Shown: one piece after another, positions 5,759 to 13,709 of the stretch
Layout: each line of letters starts with the position of its first letter
How positions within the stretch are numbered: position 1 is the first letter of the stretch
Assembly: GCA_937876225.1 (NCBI GenBank)
Contig: CALFIC010000064.1
Span: forward strand, 1-25,384
From: an uncultured Chloroflexota bacterium
Lineage (GTDB): Bacteria > Chloroflexota > Chloroflexia > Chloroflexales > Roseiflexaceae
Length of the DNA stretch: 25,384 nucleotides
Direction of reading: 5' to 3'
Notes under the pieces: generated by a model
Databases searched by the model: none
Told to the model about the DNA's origin: nothing
Seen by the model: the letters and a program-made list of their open reading frames with translations, nothing else
Position numbers and translations under genes: made by a program

Positions 5759-6897
5759 ACAAGCCTACCAAGCGCCGCATCGAAACAGAAACCGTCCACA
5801 TGGGCAATCACATCGATCCCCATACTGGCGCCGTCGTCCCACCCATCGTCATGTCGACGACCTTTGCCCGCGAAGCCGACGGTTCGTTCCCCAGTGGCTA
5901 TGTCTATACCCGCAGTGACAACCCCAATCGCCACGCCCTCGAAGAATCACTGGCCAATCTCGAAGGAGGCGCGCGGGCCTTGGCGTTTAGTTCGGGGCAA
6001 GCAGCCACCAATGCAGTGTTCCAGATGCTCAAAAGTGGCGATCACGTGGTTATCGCCAACGAAGCCTACTTTGGCACCCCCAAATTAGTGCGTGAGATTT
6101 TTGCGCACCTCGGCATCACTGCCAGTTATGTCGACATGAGCAACCTCGCGGCAGTCCAGGCTGCCATGACGGCCCACACCAAAATCGTCTGGATCGAGAC
6201 CCCTTCAAATCCGTTGCTCACCATCAGCGATATCCAGGCGATTAGCGAAATTGCCCATCAATACGGGGCACTCCTCGTGGCCGACAATACCTGGGCATCA
6301 CCGCTCGTACAACGCCCCCTCGTACACGGCGCCGATATCGTGATGCATTCCACCACCAAATACATCAGTGGGCACACCGACGTGCTCGGCGGGGCCTTGA
6401 TTTTTGCGCGCAACGACGAGGTCACCGCCCGGGCCCAGATGGTACAGACCCTCGGTGGCGCTGTGCCGTCACCGTTTGATTGTTGGCTGATAATGCGCGG
6501 CATCCGCACCTTGGCCTTGCGCGTGCGTCAGCAAGTGGCTAGTGCCCAACGTGTGGCAGAGTTTTTGGCGGATCACCCGGCCGTCGAGCGAGTCAACTAC
6601 CCAGGGCTCGATAGCCATGCCGGGCATGCGATTGCAGCCCGCCAGATGACCAACGGCTTTGGTGGCATGCTGTCGTTCCATGTGCAGGGTGGGGCTGAGC
6701 AGGCGATGGCGGTGGCAGCCCGCTTGCAATTGTTTACCCGAGCAACCAGTTTGGGGGGCATCGAAAGTCTGATTGAGCACCGCGCCTCCATCGAAGGACC
6801 CACCAGCACCACTCCGCAGAATTTATTGCGGGTGTCGATTGGCATCGAGCACGTCGACGATTTGATAGACGACCTCCGCCAGGCCATTCAAGGCTAG
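5755..6897 (+). CDS. Cystathionine gamma-synthase-like PLP enzyme (trans-sulfuration family)
   Basis: The 380-residue protein belongs to the Cys/Met metabolism PLP family, cytoplasmic and normally tetrameric. Seen in it are ETVHMGNHIDPHTGAVVPPI near the N-terminus, YTRSDNPNRHALE, the cofactor-binding FSSGQAATNAV, and the PLP lysine Lys202 in HSTTKYISGHTDVLGG. SLGGIESLIEHRASI near the C-terminus is also typical. Family members join O-acyl-homoserine with cysteine, or cleave cystathionine or methionine, and cannot be separated reliably by eye. The start ATG at 5755 overlaps the exporter stop, so translational coupling is likely. A longer in-frame ATG at 5740 lies inside the exporter gene and is less likely. 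A sulfur amino acid enzyme is an unexpected member of a lysine cluster. Confidence 0.85.
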   Translation: MNKPTKRRIETETVHMGNHIDPHTGAVVPPIVMSTTFAREADGSFPSGYVYTRSDNPNRHALEESLANLEGGARALAFSSGQAATNAVFQMLKSGDHVVIANEAYFGTPKLVREIFAHLGITASYVDMSNLAAVQAAMTAHTKIVWIETPSNPLLTISDIQAISEIAHQYGALLVADNTWASPLVQRPLVHGADIVMHSTTKYISGHTDVLGGALIFARNDEVTARAQMVQTLGGAVPSPFDCWLIMRGIRTLALRVRQQVASAQRVAEFLADHPAVERVNYPGLDSHAGHAIAARQMTNGFGGMLSFHVQGGAEQAMAVAARLQLFTRATSLGGIESLIEHRASIEGPTSTTPQNLLRVSIGIEHVDDLIDDLRQAIQG

Positions 6898-6940
6898 ACG
6901 GTGTCGATAGATAGTTTTTGTAACCAAAAGGAGCACTACC

Positions 6941-7108
6941 ATGGCTGCAGTATGTCCAGAATGTGATGCCGAGATTGTGTTTAAGGCGGGGACGATTACG
7001 GGCGAAATCATCGTTTGCCCAGATTGTGCGGCTGAACTTGAGGTCACCTCGGTTAATCCGCCTGCGCTCGAATTGGCACCGGAGGTTGGCGAAGACTGGG
7101 GCGAATAA
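6941..7108 (+). CDS. lysW: LysW amino-group carrier protein
   Basis: The 55-residue acidic protein has two Cys pairs, CPEC at residues 5-8 and CPDC further on, which form the zinc finger of LysW. It ends in EDWGE, the invariant C-terminus whose last Glu accepts alpha-aminoadipate (or glutamate) through an isopeptide bond. The intermediates of lysine synthesis stay attached to it while LysX, LysZ, LysY, LysJ and LysK act. AAAGGAG lies 9 bases before the ATG. lysX follows 20 bases downstream, as in other LysW clusters. Confidence 0.95.
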   Translation: MAAVCPECDAEIVFKAGTITGEIIVCPDCAAELEVTSVNPPALELAPEVGEDWGE

Positions 7109-7128
7109 CCCCCTACAAGGAGTATGCT

Positions 7129-7989
7129 ATGCGCATCGGAGTACTTTGCTCACGCATTCGTGTCGAAGAAAAGTTAATCTTCGCAGAACTAGAGGCCCGA
7201 GGCATCGATTATGTGCGGCTCAATGACGACGAGCTCATTTTTGACCTCAATGCCGGCCGTTACCCGTATGATGTGGTGCTCGAACGCTCGATCCACCATT
7301 CACGGGCCCTCTATGCGTTACACGCCCTCAACGATGCGGGCATCCCCACGGTCAACACCGCCCATGTCGCCCGCATTTGTGGCGACAAATTCCTCACGAC
7401 CCAAGCCCTCATCAAAAACAACGTCCCCACCCCCCGCACGTTGATGGCGTTTACTCCCGAATCGGCAGTCAAAGCCATCGAAGAATTGGGCTACCCGGCA
7501 GTGCTCAAGCCAGCCATCGGCTCATGGGGGCGCCTCATCGCCAAAGTCAACGACCGTGAAGCTGCCGAAGCGATTCTCGAGCATAAAGAAGTGCTCGGCT
7601 CGTACCACCACTCGATTTTTTATATTCAAGAGTACGTGGCCAAGCCCAATATGCGCGACATCCGAGCCTTTGTAATTGGTGACGAGTGTATCGGCGCGAT
7701 TTATCGCACCAGCCCCCACTGGATTACCAACACCGCCCGCGGTGGTCAAGCCTCGGTCTGCCCCATCACCCCTGCCATCGCCGACATTTGTATCGCTGCT
7801 GCTCAAGCCGTAGGTGGCGGGGTAGTGGCCATCGATTTGCTCGAAAGTAGCGACGGGCAGATTTTGGTGAATGAAGTCAACTACACCATGGAGTTCCGCA
7901 ATAGCATCACCCCCACCGGCGTCAACATCCCCGGCCGCATCGTGGAATACACCATCGAGGTGGCCCAAGGCAAACGGAGCGGTCTATGA
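7129..7989 (+). CDS. lysX: LysX, LysW-alpha-aminoadipate ligase
   Basis: The 286-residue ATP-grasp protein matches the RimK/LysX family in length. It attaches the amino group of alpha-aminoadipate to the C-terminal Glu of LysW using ATP. Seen are the N-terminal RIGVLCSRIRVEEKL, the ATP-binding YPAVLKPAIGSWGRLI, the FYIQEYV segment, and metal/substrate residues in NEVNYTMEFRNS (248-259). The TMEF-x-NS ending agrees with Thermus LysX as I remember it, and favours alpha-aminoadipate over the glutamate-specific ArgX; that assignment is inference. AAGGAG lies 6 bases before the ATG at 7129. The stop overlaps the Nudix start as ATGA. Confidence 0.93.
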   Translation: MRIGVLCSRIRVEEKLIFAELEARGIDYVRLNDDELIFDLNAGRYPYDVVLERSIHHSRALYALHALNDAGIPTVNTAHVARICGDKFLTTQALIKNNVPTPRTLMAFTPESAVKAIEELGYPAVLKPAIGSWGRLIAKVNDREAAEAILEHKEVLGSYHHSIFYIQEYVAKPNMRDIRAFVIGDECIGAIYRTSPHWITNTARGGQASVCPITPAIADICIAAAQAVGGGVVAIDLLESSDGQILVNEVNYTMEFRNSITPTGVNIPGRIVEYTIEVAQGKRSGL

Positions 7990-8555
7990 GCCAACGACCA
8001 TGGCAGGTGTTGCGGCGGCACACGGTGCATCAAAGCGACTGGGTCAGCCTACACCAAGACGACGTACAGCTCCCCGATGGCAGCATCATCGTCGGACATC
8101 ATGTGGTCGACTACCCCCGCCCAGCGGTGGGGGTAGTGGCGGTGCGCGCCGATGGCGCCATCATGCTGGTCGAACACTACCGCTTTATCGTCGATCGCAC
8201 CCACTGGGAAGTCCCCGCTGGGCGGGTCGACCCCGACGAGGATCACGCCACCGCTGCCGCGCGTGAGCTGTGGGAAGAAAGCGGCTGTGTGGCCGACCAC
8301 TATACCTACCTCGGTGAATATCATCCCGCCAATGGCAGTAGTAATCAGACCTTCCATGTCTATATCGGCCATGACGCCCGTCAAACTGGCGTGATTAGCG
8401 ATACTAACGAAATCATGTCGGCACGCTGGGTGATGCCCAGTGAAATCTGGGATTTGATTGGGCAAAACGCCATCCGTGATGGCTTGACGCTCACCGCCGT
8501 ATTGTGGGCTGACGCCTATCAACGCAGGATTATTGCGCCAAGGAGCACACCATGA
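7986..8555 (+). CDS. Nudix hydrolase, ADP-ribose pyrophosphatase-like
   Basis: The 189-residue protein has a perfect Nudix box, G-x5-E-x7-REL-x-EE-x-G, with Gly79, Glu85, Arg93, Glu94, Glu97, Glu98 and Gly100. These coordinate the metal that hydrolyses nucleoside diphosphates linked to another group. The flanking regions (HYRFIVDRTHWEVPAGR) resemble the ADP-ribose pyrophosphatase (NudF) group; the true substrate is unknown. It is joined to lysX and lysY by 4-base ATGA overlaps, so it is translated within the lysine operon although it has no known step in the pathway. Housekeeping or metabolite repair is possible. Confidence 0.9.
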   Translation: MSQRPWQVLRRHTVHQSDWVSLHQDDVQLPDGSIIVGHHVVDYPRPAVGVVAVRADGAIMLVEHYRFIVDRTHWEVPAGRVDPDEDHATAAARELWEESGCVADHYTYLGEYHPANGSSNQTFHVYIGHDARQTGVISDTNEIMSARWVMPSEIWDLIGQNAIRDGLTLTAVLWADAYQRRIIAPRSTP

Positions 8556-9586
8556 CGCGTGTATCTATTGTGGGAGCAAGTGGCTATGTGGGGGGCGAAC
8601 TACTCCGCCTGCTCCTGCGCCACCCCCATGTCAGCATCCACCAAGTCACCTCAGAACGCTTGGCAGGTAAGCCCGTCAGTGGTCCCCACCCCCATTTGCG
8701 CGGGGTGACTGATTTGACCTTTACGAGTCAAAGTCAACTCGAAGCCTGCGATGTGTTGATTTTGGCGTTGCCCCATGGCTCAGCCGCCAAACGCATCGCC
8801 GAATACGCCCAACTTGCCCCCCAAATCATCGATTGCTCGGCCGACTTCCGCTTGCGCAATCCTGCTGATTACGACCAATGGTACGGCGAAGCCCACCCCA
8901 ACCCCGAATGGCTCGAGCGCTTTGTGTATGGGTTACCCGAGCTCAACCGTGATGCCCTACGAGGTGCCAACTACGTCAGTGGGGTGGGGTGCAACGCCAC
9001 CGCCACCAACTTGGCGTTGTTGCCGTTGGTCAAGGCGGGCATCATCACCGGCAACGACGTGGTGATTAGCGATGTCAAAGTGGGCTCGTCTGAAGGGGGG
9101 GCCCAAGGCAACGATGGCTCACACCACCCCGAACGGAGTGGCGTGGTGCGCTCGTTTGCACCCACGGGGCACCGCCATACCGCTGAAGTGTTGCAAGCCA
9201 CCGGACTACGCAACGTCCACCTCAGTATTACCAGTGTGGAATTGGTGCGCGGCGCAGTAGCGACGGTCCATTGTCTGCCCAGCCAAGCCGTTGACGAAAA
9301 AACGTTGTGGCGGGCGTATCGATCGTGCTACCGCGACGAACCTTTTGTGCGCATCGTGCGTGAACGCACCGGAATCCACCGCCTGCCCGAGCCCAAACTG
9401 CTCGGTGGCACCAATTTGGCCGATGTGGGCTTTGACCTCGATCCTGCTAGTGGCCGGATTGTGAGTATTTGTGCCATCGACAACTTGATGAAAGGCGCAG
9501 CCGGGAGCGCGGTGCAGTGCCTCAATTTGATGTGTGACTACCCCGAAACCACCGCCCTCGAGATGATTGGCTTACACCCCTATTAG
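8552..9586 (+). CDS. lysY: LysY, LysW-aminoadipyl-phosphate reductase (ArgC family)
   Basis: The 344-residue protein is an ArgC/LysY-type NADPH-dependent acyl-phosphate reductase. It has the dinucleotide-binding GASGYVGGELLRLL (from residue 8), the catalytic Cys147 in SGVGCNATATNLALLP, and the His pair 207-209 in PTGHRHTAEV. The C-terminal AIDNLMKGAAGSAVQCLNL is also conserved. It reduces the phosphorylated side chain on LysW to the semialdehyde. The GCNAT active-site context, instead of the G-C-Y-P of ordinary ArgC, supports LysY. Whether it also acts for arginine, as in organisms with shared enzymes, cannot be told. It overlaps the Nudix gene by 4 bases. Confidence 0.92.
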   Translation: MTRVSIVGASGYVGGELLRLLLRHPHVSIHQVTSERLAGKPVSGPHPHLRGVTDLTFTSQSQLEACDVLILALPHGSAAKRIAEYAQLAPQIIDCSADFRLRNPADYDQWYGEAHPNPEWLERFVYGLPELNRDALRGANYVSGVGCNATATNLALLPLVKAGIITGNDVVISDVKVGSSEGGAQGNDGSHHPERSGVVRSFAPTGHRHTAEVLQATGLRNVHLSITSVELVRGAVATVHCLPSQAVDEKTLWRAYRSCYRDEPFVRIVRERTGIHRLPEPKLLGGTNLADVGFDLDPASGRIVSICAIDNLMKGAAGSAVQCLNLMCDYPETTALEMIGLHPY

Positions 9587-9604
9587 CTGGAAAGTTTGGC
9601 CTGC

Positions 9605-10534
9605 ATGAATCGCGCGAATTTAGCGTTTGCCGGGATGATTATTGCCTGTATTTTTTGGGGCAGCTCACATGCCGTCGCCAAGGTAGCTCTCGAAACCGTA
9701 CCGCCCATCTTGCTCAGCGCCTTACGCCTCAGCATTGCCGGCACCGTCATGATGCTCATCCAGCGCCTGACGCGCCGCCCTGCCGTCATCACCAGCGACC
9801 GTTGGCCGATGGCCCGCCTGAGTATGATTGGTGTGGTAGCGAGTTATGTGCTGGGCTATAGCGGCATCAAACTCACCACCTCTTCAGATGCATCACTGCT
9901 CATCATCGGCGAAGTCGTTTTCACCGCAATCCTTGCCTACATCTTGGTTGGTGAAAAATTCACGCGTATGCGGGTCATCGGCACCATCATCGGCACTATT
10001 GGAGCGGTGATTTTGATTAGTGGCTCTGCCAATCAAAACACCGAAGCCGCCCCCAATCGCTTCCTCGGCGACTTGCTCTTCCTCGGCTGTCTAGCCTGCG
10101 AAGCCTATTACACCGTACGGGGCGGCGCATTCCTCGAGCGCAACGATTCGGTCAGTATGCTGGCTTGGGTCAATGGCATCAGTATGTTTGTATGGGTTCC
10201 CATCATCATCTGGTACATCGTAACCGGTCAATTCCCCGCATTTAGCACAGACACCATTCTTGGTACGATTTATCTGGCCTTGATTCCCTCGGTGCTCTGC
10301 TACTTTTTGTGGTTTACGGCGGTACGCCAGGTCGGCGCAAGTGCCGCAGCGGTAGCGCTACTGGCCCAACCCGTGGTAGGGGCGATTGTGGGGATCAAAG
10401 TGATGGGCGACCCACTCACGCTGTCGTTTATTATCGGCGGCGTATTGATTTTGGGCGCACTCATCGTCACCAGCATCCCCGAGCCAGCCCCCAGCGAGGT
10501 CGCCATGCTGGATCGCAAGGCCGACGAATTATGA
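9605..10534 (+). CDS. EamA/DMT-superfamily transporter, copy 1 of 3
   Basis: The 309-residue protein has about ten membrane segments in two similar halves, as expected for the EamA type of drug/metabolite transporter. The conserved FWGSSHAVAKVAL and LIIGEVVFTAILAYILVGEK segments are present. Family members usually export amino acids, nucleosides or other metabolites by proton exchange. The start at 9605 has GGAAAG about 10 bases ahead; an upstream TTG at 9596 would be too close to that site. It shares AYYTVRGG-x-FL-x-RN with copy 2, so the two are recent paralogs. Substrate unknown. Confidence 0.88.
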   Translation: MNRANLAFAGMIIACIFWGSSHAVAKVALETVPPILLSALRLSIAGTVMMLIQRLTRRPAVITSDRWPMARLSMIGVVASYVLGYSGIKLTTSSDASLLIIGEVVFTAILAYILVGEKFTRMRVIGTIIGTIGAVILISGSANQNTEAAPNRFLGDLLFLGCLACEAYYTVRGGAFLERNDSVSMLAWVNGISMFVWVPIIIWYIVTGQFPAFSTDTILGTIYLALIPSVLCYFLWFTAVRQVGASAAAVALLAQPVVGAIVGIKVMGDPLTLSFIIGGVLILGALIVTSIPEPAPSEVAMLDRKADEL

Positions 10535-11436
10535 GCAGACAAGCAACACTCGCCTACATCGGCTTGATTGTGGCCAACATTTGTTGGGGGGCTGGGGCGG
10601 CCATCTCGAAGGCAACGTTGACCACATTGCCCGCACCGCTCCTCAGCGCCTTGCAGATTTGTATTGCCTCGCTGGTGTTACTCATCATCCAACGGCGGGG
10701 CAACTACCCGGCGATTTTGGTAGGCGATCGCTGGCCGATGGTCGGACTGAGTGTCGTCATGAACGTGGCGGGATTTTTGTTTGGGTATGTAGGGATTGCA
10801 CTATCGCAGGCCTCTGACATTTCGTTGTTGGTGATTGGCGAAGTCATCTTTACCGCCCTGCTGGCCCATTGGATGCTGCGTGAGCATATCAACCGCCTGC
10901 GCTGGGTAAGTCTGATTGTGGGCACACTCGGTGCCGTGGTCTTGATTGTCGGCGCGATTGGGCACAATAGCCAGAGCGCTCCCAACCGCATCCTCGGCGA
11001 TGTGTTGTTCCTCGCTGATATGGCCTGTTGCGCTTATTACACCGTGCGGGGTGGCGAATTTTTGCAACGCAACCATACGGTGAGCATGATGACATTCGTC
11101 AACGTCGCCAGTCTGGTGTTTTGGGTGCCGGTGCTTGTTTGGTATGTGTGGAGCGGCCAATTCCCCGTGCTCACCAGTGCCAGCATCATTGGACTGCTGT
11201 ATATGGCATTGGGGGCAGGTGTGGCGTGTGTCTTCTTGTCGTTTTATGCCGTCAAAATTATCGGGGCCACTGCTACCACGGTTGGATTATTTATCCAGCC
11301 CCTGGTAGGGGCGGTGGTAGGGGTGTTTGTGGTGGGTGATACGATTACGGCGAGCCTCGTGAGTGGCGCCATCATCGTCATGATTGCGATTAGTTTGTCG
11401 GTGGTAGCCTCACGCCAAAGCGAGGTGCCGGCATGA
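10531..11436 (+). CDS. EamA/DMT-superfamily transporter, copy 2 of 3
   Basis: The 301-residue, ten-helix protein begins at the ATG overlapping the stop of copy 1 (ATGA). A longer open frame to 10309 lies inside copy 1 and is not real. Motifs shared with copy 1 include SLLVIGEVIFTALLAHW, APNRILGD and AYYTVRGGEFLQRN, showing tandem duplication. It is predicted to be an inner-membrane metabolite exporter. Tight coupling to copies 1 and 3 suggests the three are made together, but whether they work singly or as mixed dimers is unknown. Confidence 0.88.
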   Translation: MSRQATLAYIGLIVANICWGAGAAISKATLTTLPAPLLSALQICIASLVLLIIQRRGNYPAILVGDRWPMVGLSVVMNVAGFLFGYVGIALSQASDISLLVIGEVIFTALLAHWMLREHINRLRWVSLIVGTLGAVVLIVGAIGHNSQSAPNRILGDVLFLADMACCAYYTVRGGEFLQRNHTVSMMTFVNVASLVFWVPVLVWYVWSGQFPVLTSASIIGLLYMALGAGVACVFLSFYAVKIIGATATTVGLFIQPLVGAVVGVFVVGDTITASLVSGAIIVMIAISLSVVASRQSEVPA

Positions 11437-12320
11437 ACCCCATCTTGGCATTATTGTTACTCGCCATCGCCAACATTATCTGGGGCTCGTCGCATGCCGT
11501 AGGCAAACTGGCCATTGCCCAGTTTGATCCATTGCTCCTCGCCGCCTTGCGGGTCGTGATTGCGAGTAGTTGTTTTTGGGGGTTGCGTCTCACCCGCATC
11601 GCCCCAGCCGAAGTCGTCAGTGGTGGACAACGTTGGCGCCTGGCAGGCCTCGGACTCATCGCCGTAGCCGCCGCCCAAATGCTCGATTATGGCGGCTTGT
11701 CGCTGACCACGGCCACCGATTCGTCGTTGATGATTATCGGCGAAGTGATTTTTACGGCGTTACTCGCCGTATTCATCGCCCGTGAACATCTGGGCTGGCA
11801 ACGTGGCATAGGATTAGTCATCGGAATTGTAGGAGTGGTAGTGTTGACACTAGGGGGAGCCCCCAACAGCGAATACGCACCCAACCGCTTGCTCGGCAAT
11901 AGTTTGGTGCTGGGGGCGTTGTTGTGCGAGTCGATTTTCACCGTACTAGGTGCCAGTTTGGCGCAACGCTATCACCCTTTGACGGTGATGCGCTGGACCT
12001 ATACCGGGAGCCTCGTGGTTTGGGTGCCGATTATCATTTATACGGTGCTAAGCGGGCACTTCCCTGACACCACCTGGCAAGGGTGGCTGGCCGTGGTCTA
12101 CATGGCGATTTTCACGTCGGTAATTAGTTATTTGATTTGGTTCACGGTATTGCGGAGCGCCGGCTCGAGTCTGGGGGCCATGTCGCTCTTTATCCAACCG
12201 GTTGTCGGATCGCTCATCGGCTTACTAGTGCTCCACGAGCCGAGTAGTCCGGGGTTGTATATCGGCGCGACGCTGATTTTTGGGGCGCTGGCACTGGCAA
12301 CCATCGGTCAAGCACACTAA
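11433..12320 (+). CDS. EamA/DMT-superfamily transporter, copy 3 of 3
   Basis: The 295-residue hydrophobic protein has the same architecture as the two copies before it and overlaps copy 2 by ATGA. IIWGSSHAVGKLAIAQF, SLMIIGEVIFTALLAVFIAREH and APNRLLGN match the paralogs, but the AYYTVRGG motif is lost (SIFTVLGASLAQRY), so this is the most diverged copy. It has the two EamA repeats with about ten helices. Role inferred as metabolite export; substrate unknown. A gap of 53 bases follows before lysZ. Confidence 0.88.
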   Translation: MNPILALLLLAIANIIWGSSHAVGKLAIAQFDPLLLAALRVVIASSCFWGLRLTRIAPAEVVSGGQRWRLAGLGLIAVAAAQMLDYGGLSLTTATDSSLMIIGEVIFTALLAVFIAREHLGWQRGIGLVIGIVGVVVLTLGGAPNSEYAPNRLLGNSLVLGALLCESIFTVLGASLAQRYHPLTVMRWTYTGSLVVWVPIIIYTVLSGHFPDTTWQGWLAVVYMAIFTSVISYLIWFTVLRSAGSSLGAMSLFIQPVVGSLIGLLVLHEPSSPGLYIGATLIFGALALATIGQAH

Positions 12321-12373
12321 TTCACCGCTGTGCCAGCACGTTTTTTTCCAACATAATAGTCAAAGGAAACGGT

Positions 12374-13177
12374 ATGATTGTCGTCAAAGTAGGGGGAGGA
12401 TCCGATATCGATTATGCAGCACTCTGCGACGATATCGCCGCCCTCGGCAACCAAGGGCAACAGATTGTGCTGGTACATGGGGGATCGAGCGAAACCAACC
12501 GCGTGGCCACCGCGCTGGGCACACCGCCCCGCTTCGTCACCACCGCGTCGGGGCATGTCAGTCGCTATACCGACCAAGCCGCCATGGACGTGTTTATGAT
12601 GGTCTATGCCGGCAAAATCAACAAACGCATCGTAGAACTGCTCCAACAACGGGGCATCAACGCCTTTGGCTGTAGCGGGCTCGATGGGCGGATTTTGCAG
12701 GCTGAGCGCAAAGCGACCCTGCGGATTGTCGAAAACGGCAAGCAGATGATGATCCGCGATGACCGTACCGGCACGATTGTGGGGGTCGATACCCAGATGC
12801 TGGCAGTGATGACGGCCCACAATATCTGCCCCGTCATCGCGCCTATCGCCTGTAGTCAGCAAGGGGACGCACTGAATGTGGATGGTGACCGGGCTGCCGC
12901 CCAAATCGCCATCGCCCTCAAGGCCGACACGCTGTTGTTGCTGTCGAGTGTGCCAGGGCTACTCAGCGCCTTCCCCGACGAATCATCGTTGATTCCCAGC
13001 ATCGCCAAAGCCGACATCCAGCGCTACATGGACGTGGCGCAGGGTCGGATGAAGAAAAAAGTCATGGGCGCCGGTGAAGCACTAGCCGGCGGCGTGGGCC
13101 GGGTGATTATGGCCGATGCCCGCATCCAAAACCCTATTTCGCAGGCCCTGAGTGGTCACGGGACGACCATTGCCTAA
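12374..13177 (+). CDS. lysZ: LysZ, LysW-aminoadipate kinase
   Basis: The 267-residue amino acid kinase is related to ArgB. It phosphorylates the side-chain carboxyl of alpha-aminoadipate carried on LysW. Seen are the N-terminal MIVVKVGGG (Lys5 and glycines for phosphate binding), LVHGGSSETNRVATALG, the substrate region PPRFVTTASGHVSRYTD, and NVDGDRAAAQIA with LLLLSSVPGLL. The C-terminal GRMKKKVMGAGEALAGGVGR is typical of LysZ/ArgB. Many of these blocks agree with Thermus LysZ as I recall it. AAAGGAAA precedes the ATG. The 3' end overlaps the opposite-strand FMN-protein gene by 44 bases, tail to tail. Confidence 0.93.
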   Translation: MIVVKVGGGSDIDYAALCDDIAALGNQGQQIVLVHGGSSETNRVATALGTPPRFVTTASGHVSRYTDQAAMDVFMMVYAGKINKRIVELLQQRGINAFGCSGLDGRILQAERKATLRIVENGKQMMIRDDRTGTIVGVDTQMLAVMTAHNICPVIAPIACSQQGDALNVDGDRAAAQIAIALKADTLLLLSSVPGLLSAFPDESSLIPSIAKADIQRYMDVAQGRMKKKVMGAGEALAGGVGRVIMADARIQNPISQALSGHGTTIA

Positions 13178-13652
13178 CGGCAGTCGCCACGGCCAACTGC
13201 ATTTCGGCATTCGCGAGATTACGGGCTTGGCCAAAGCCCCCCACAAATCGGCCATGGTCGATGACGACCTTGAAGAGTTCAAAATCACGAAAATCAAACA
13301 GCATCGTGGCTGCCGGTAATCGACGCAGATAGATCGCTTGCAATGCCGCATATTCGCCATCGTCACGCGTCACCAATTGGGCCGTACCATACAGCGTGAG
13401 ACGGGCAAGGGTCTGGACATCGGCCACGTCGGCGTGGTCGGGCTCACACCACAACAACGCTAACACAGGATGGGCCAGCAGATGACGAGTGTGGGCAGCG
13501 AGTCGGCTCAGGTGGAGCAACACGGCGCTACCGTCAGGGACACCAGCCACGGCCACCATGCCAGCATGAGGATTACCGTCAGATACGGTTGCCAGCATCG
13601 CTTGGCGCTGTTGCAATAATTCAACCACCATGGCTGGAATTTCTTGGGTCAT
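13134..13652 (-). CDS. HugZ-like / pyridoxamine 5'-phosphate oxidase-fold FMN-binding protein
   Basis: The 172-residue protein has a split-barrel flavin-binding fold of the pyridoxamine phosphate oxidase superfamily. The C-terminal FKVVIDHGRFVGGFGQARNL resembles HugZ-type haem-utilisation and related proteins. The N-terminal RQAMLATVSDGNPHAGMVAV is the usual first strand pair. Possible roles are haem or flavin-dependent redox; no partner is nearby. The start at 13652 is preferred over 13664 because GAGG lies 6 bases before it. It is transcribed against the cluster between lysZ and lysJ, overlaps lysZ at its 3' end, and its 5' end faces lysJ across 57 bases. Confidence 0.82.
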   Translation of the reverse strand: MTQEIPAMVVELLQQRQAMLATVSDGNPHAGMVAVAGVPDGSAVLLHLSRLAAHTRHLLAHPVLALLWCEPDHADVADVQTLARLTLYGTAQLVTRDDGEYAALQAIYLRRLPAATMLFDFRDFELFKVVIDHGRFVGGFGQARNLANAEMQLAVATAVRQWSSRDHSGPAK

Positions 13653-13709
13653 TTCACACCTCATATTTGGTATGGGCGCACCAATCGCCCCACAGCGGAG
13701 GAAGCAATC

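Noticed and set aside
10309..10530. Extension of EamA copy 2 back to 10309
   Set aside because: The extra residues are Gly/Arg-rich, non-membrane and out of frame within copy 1; the ATGA overlap at 10531 gives a normal start.
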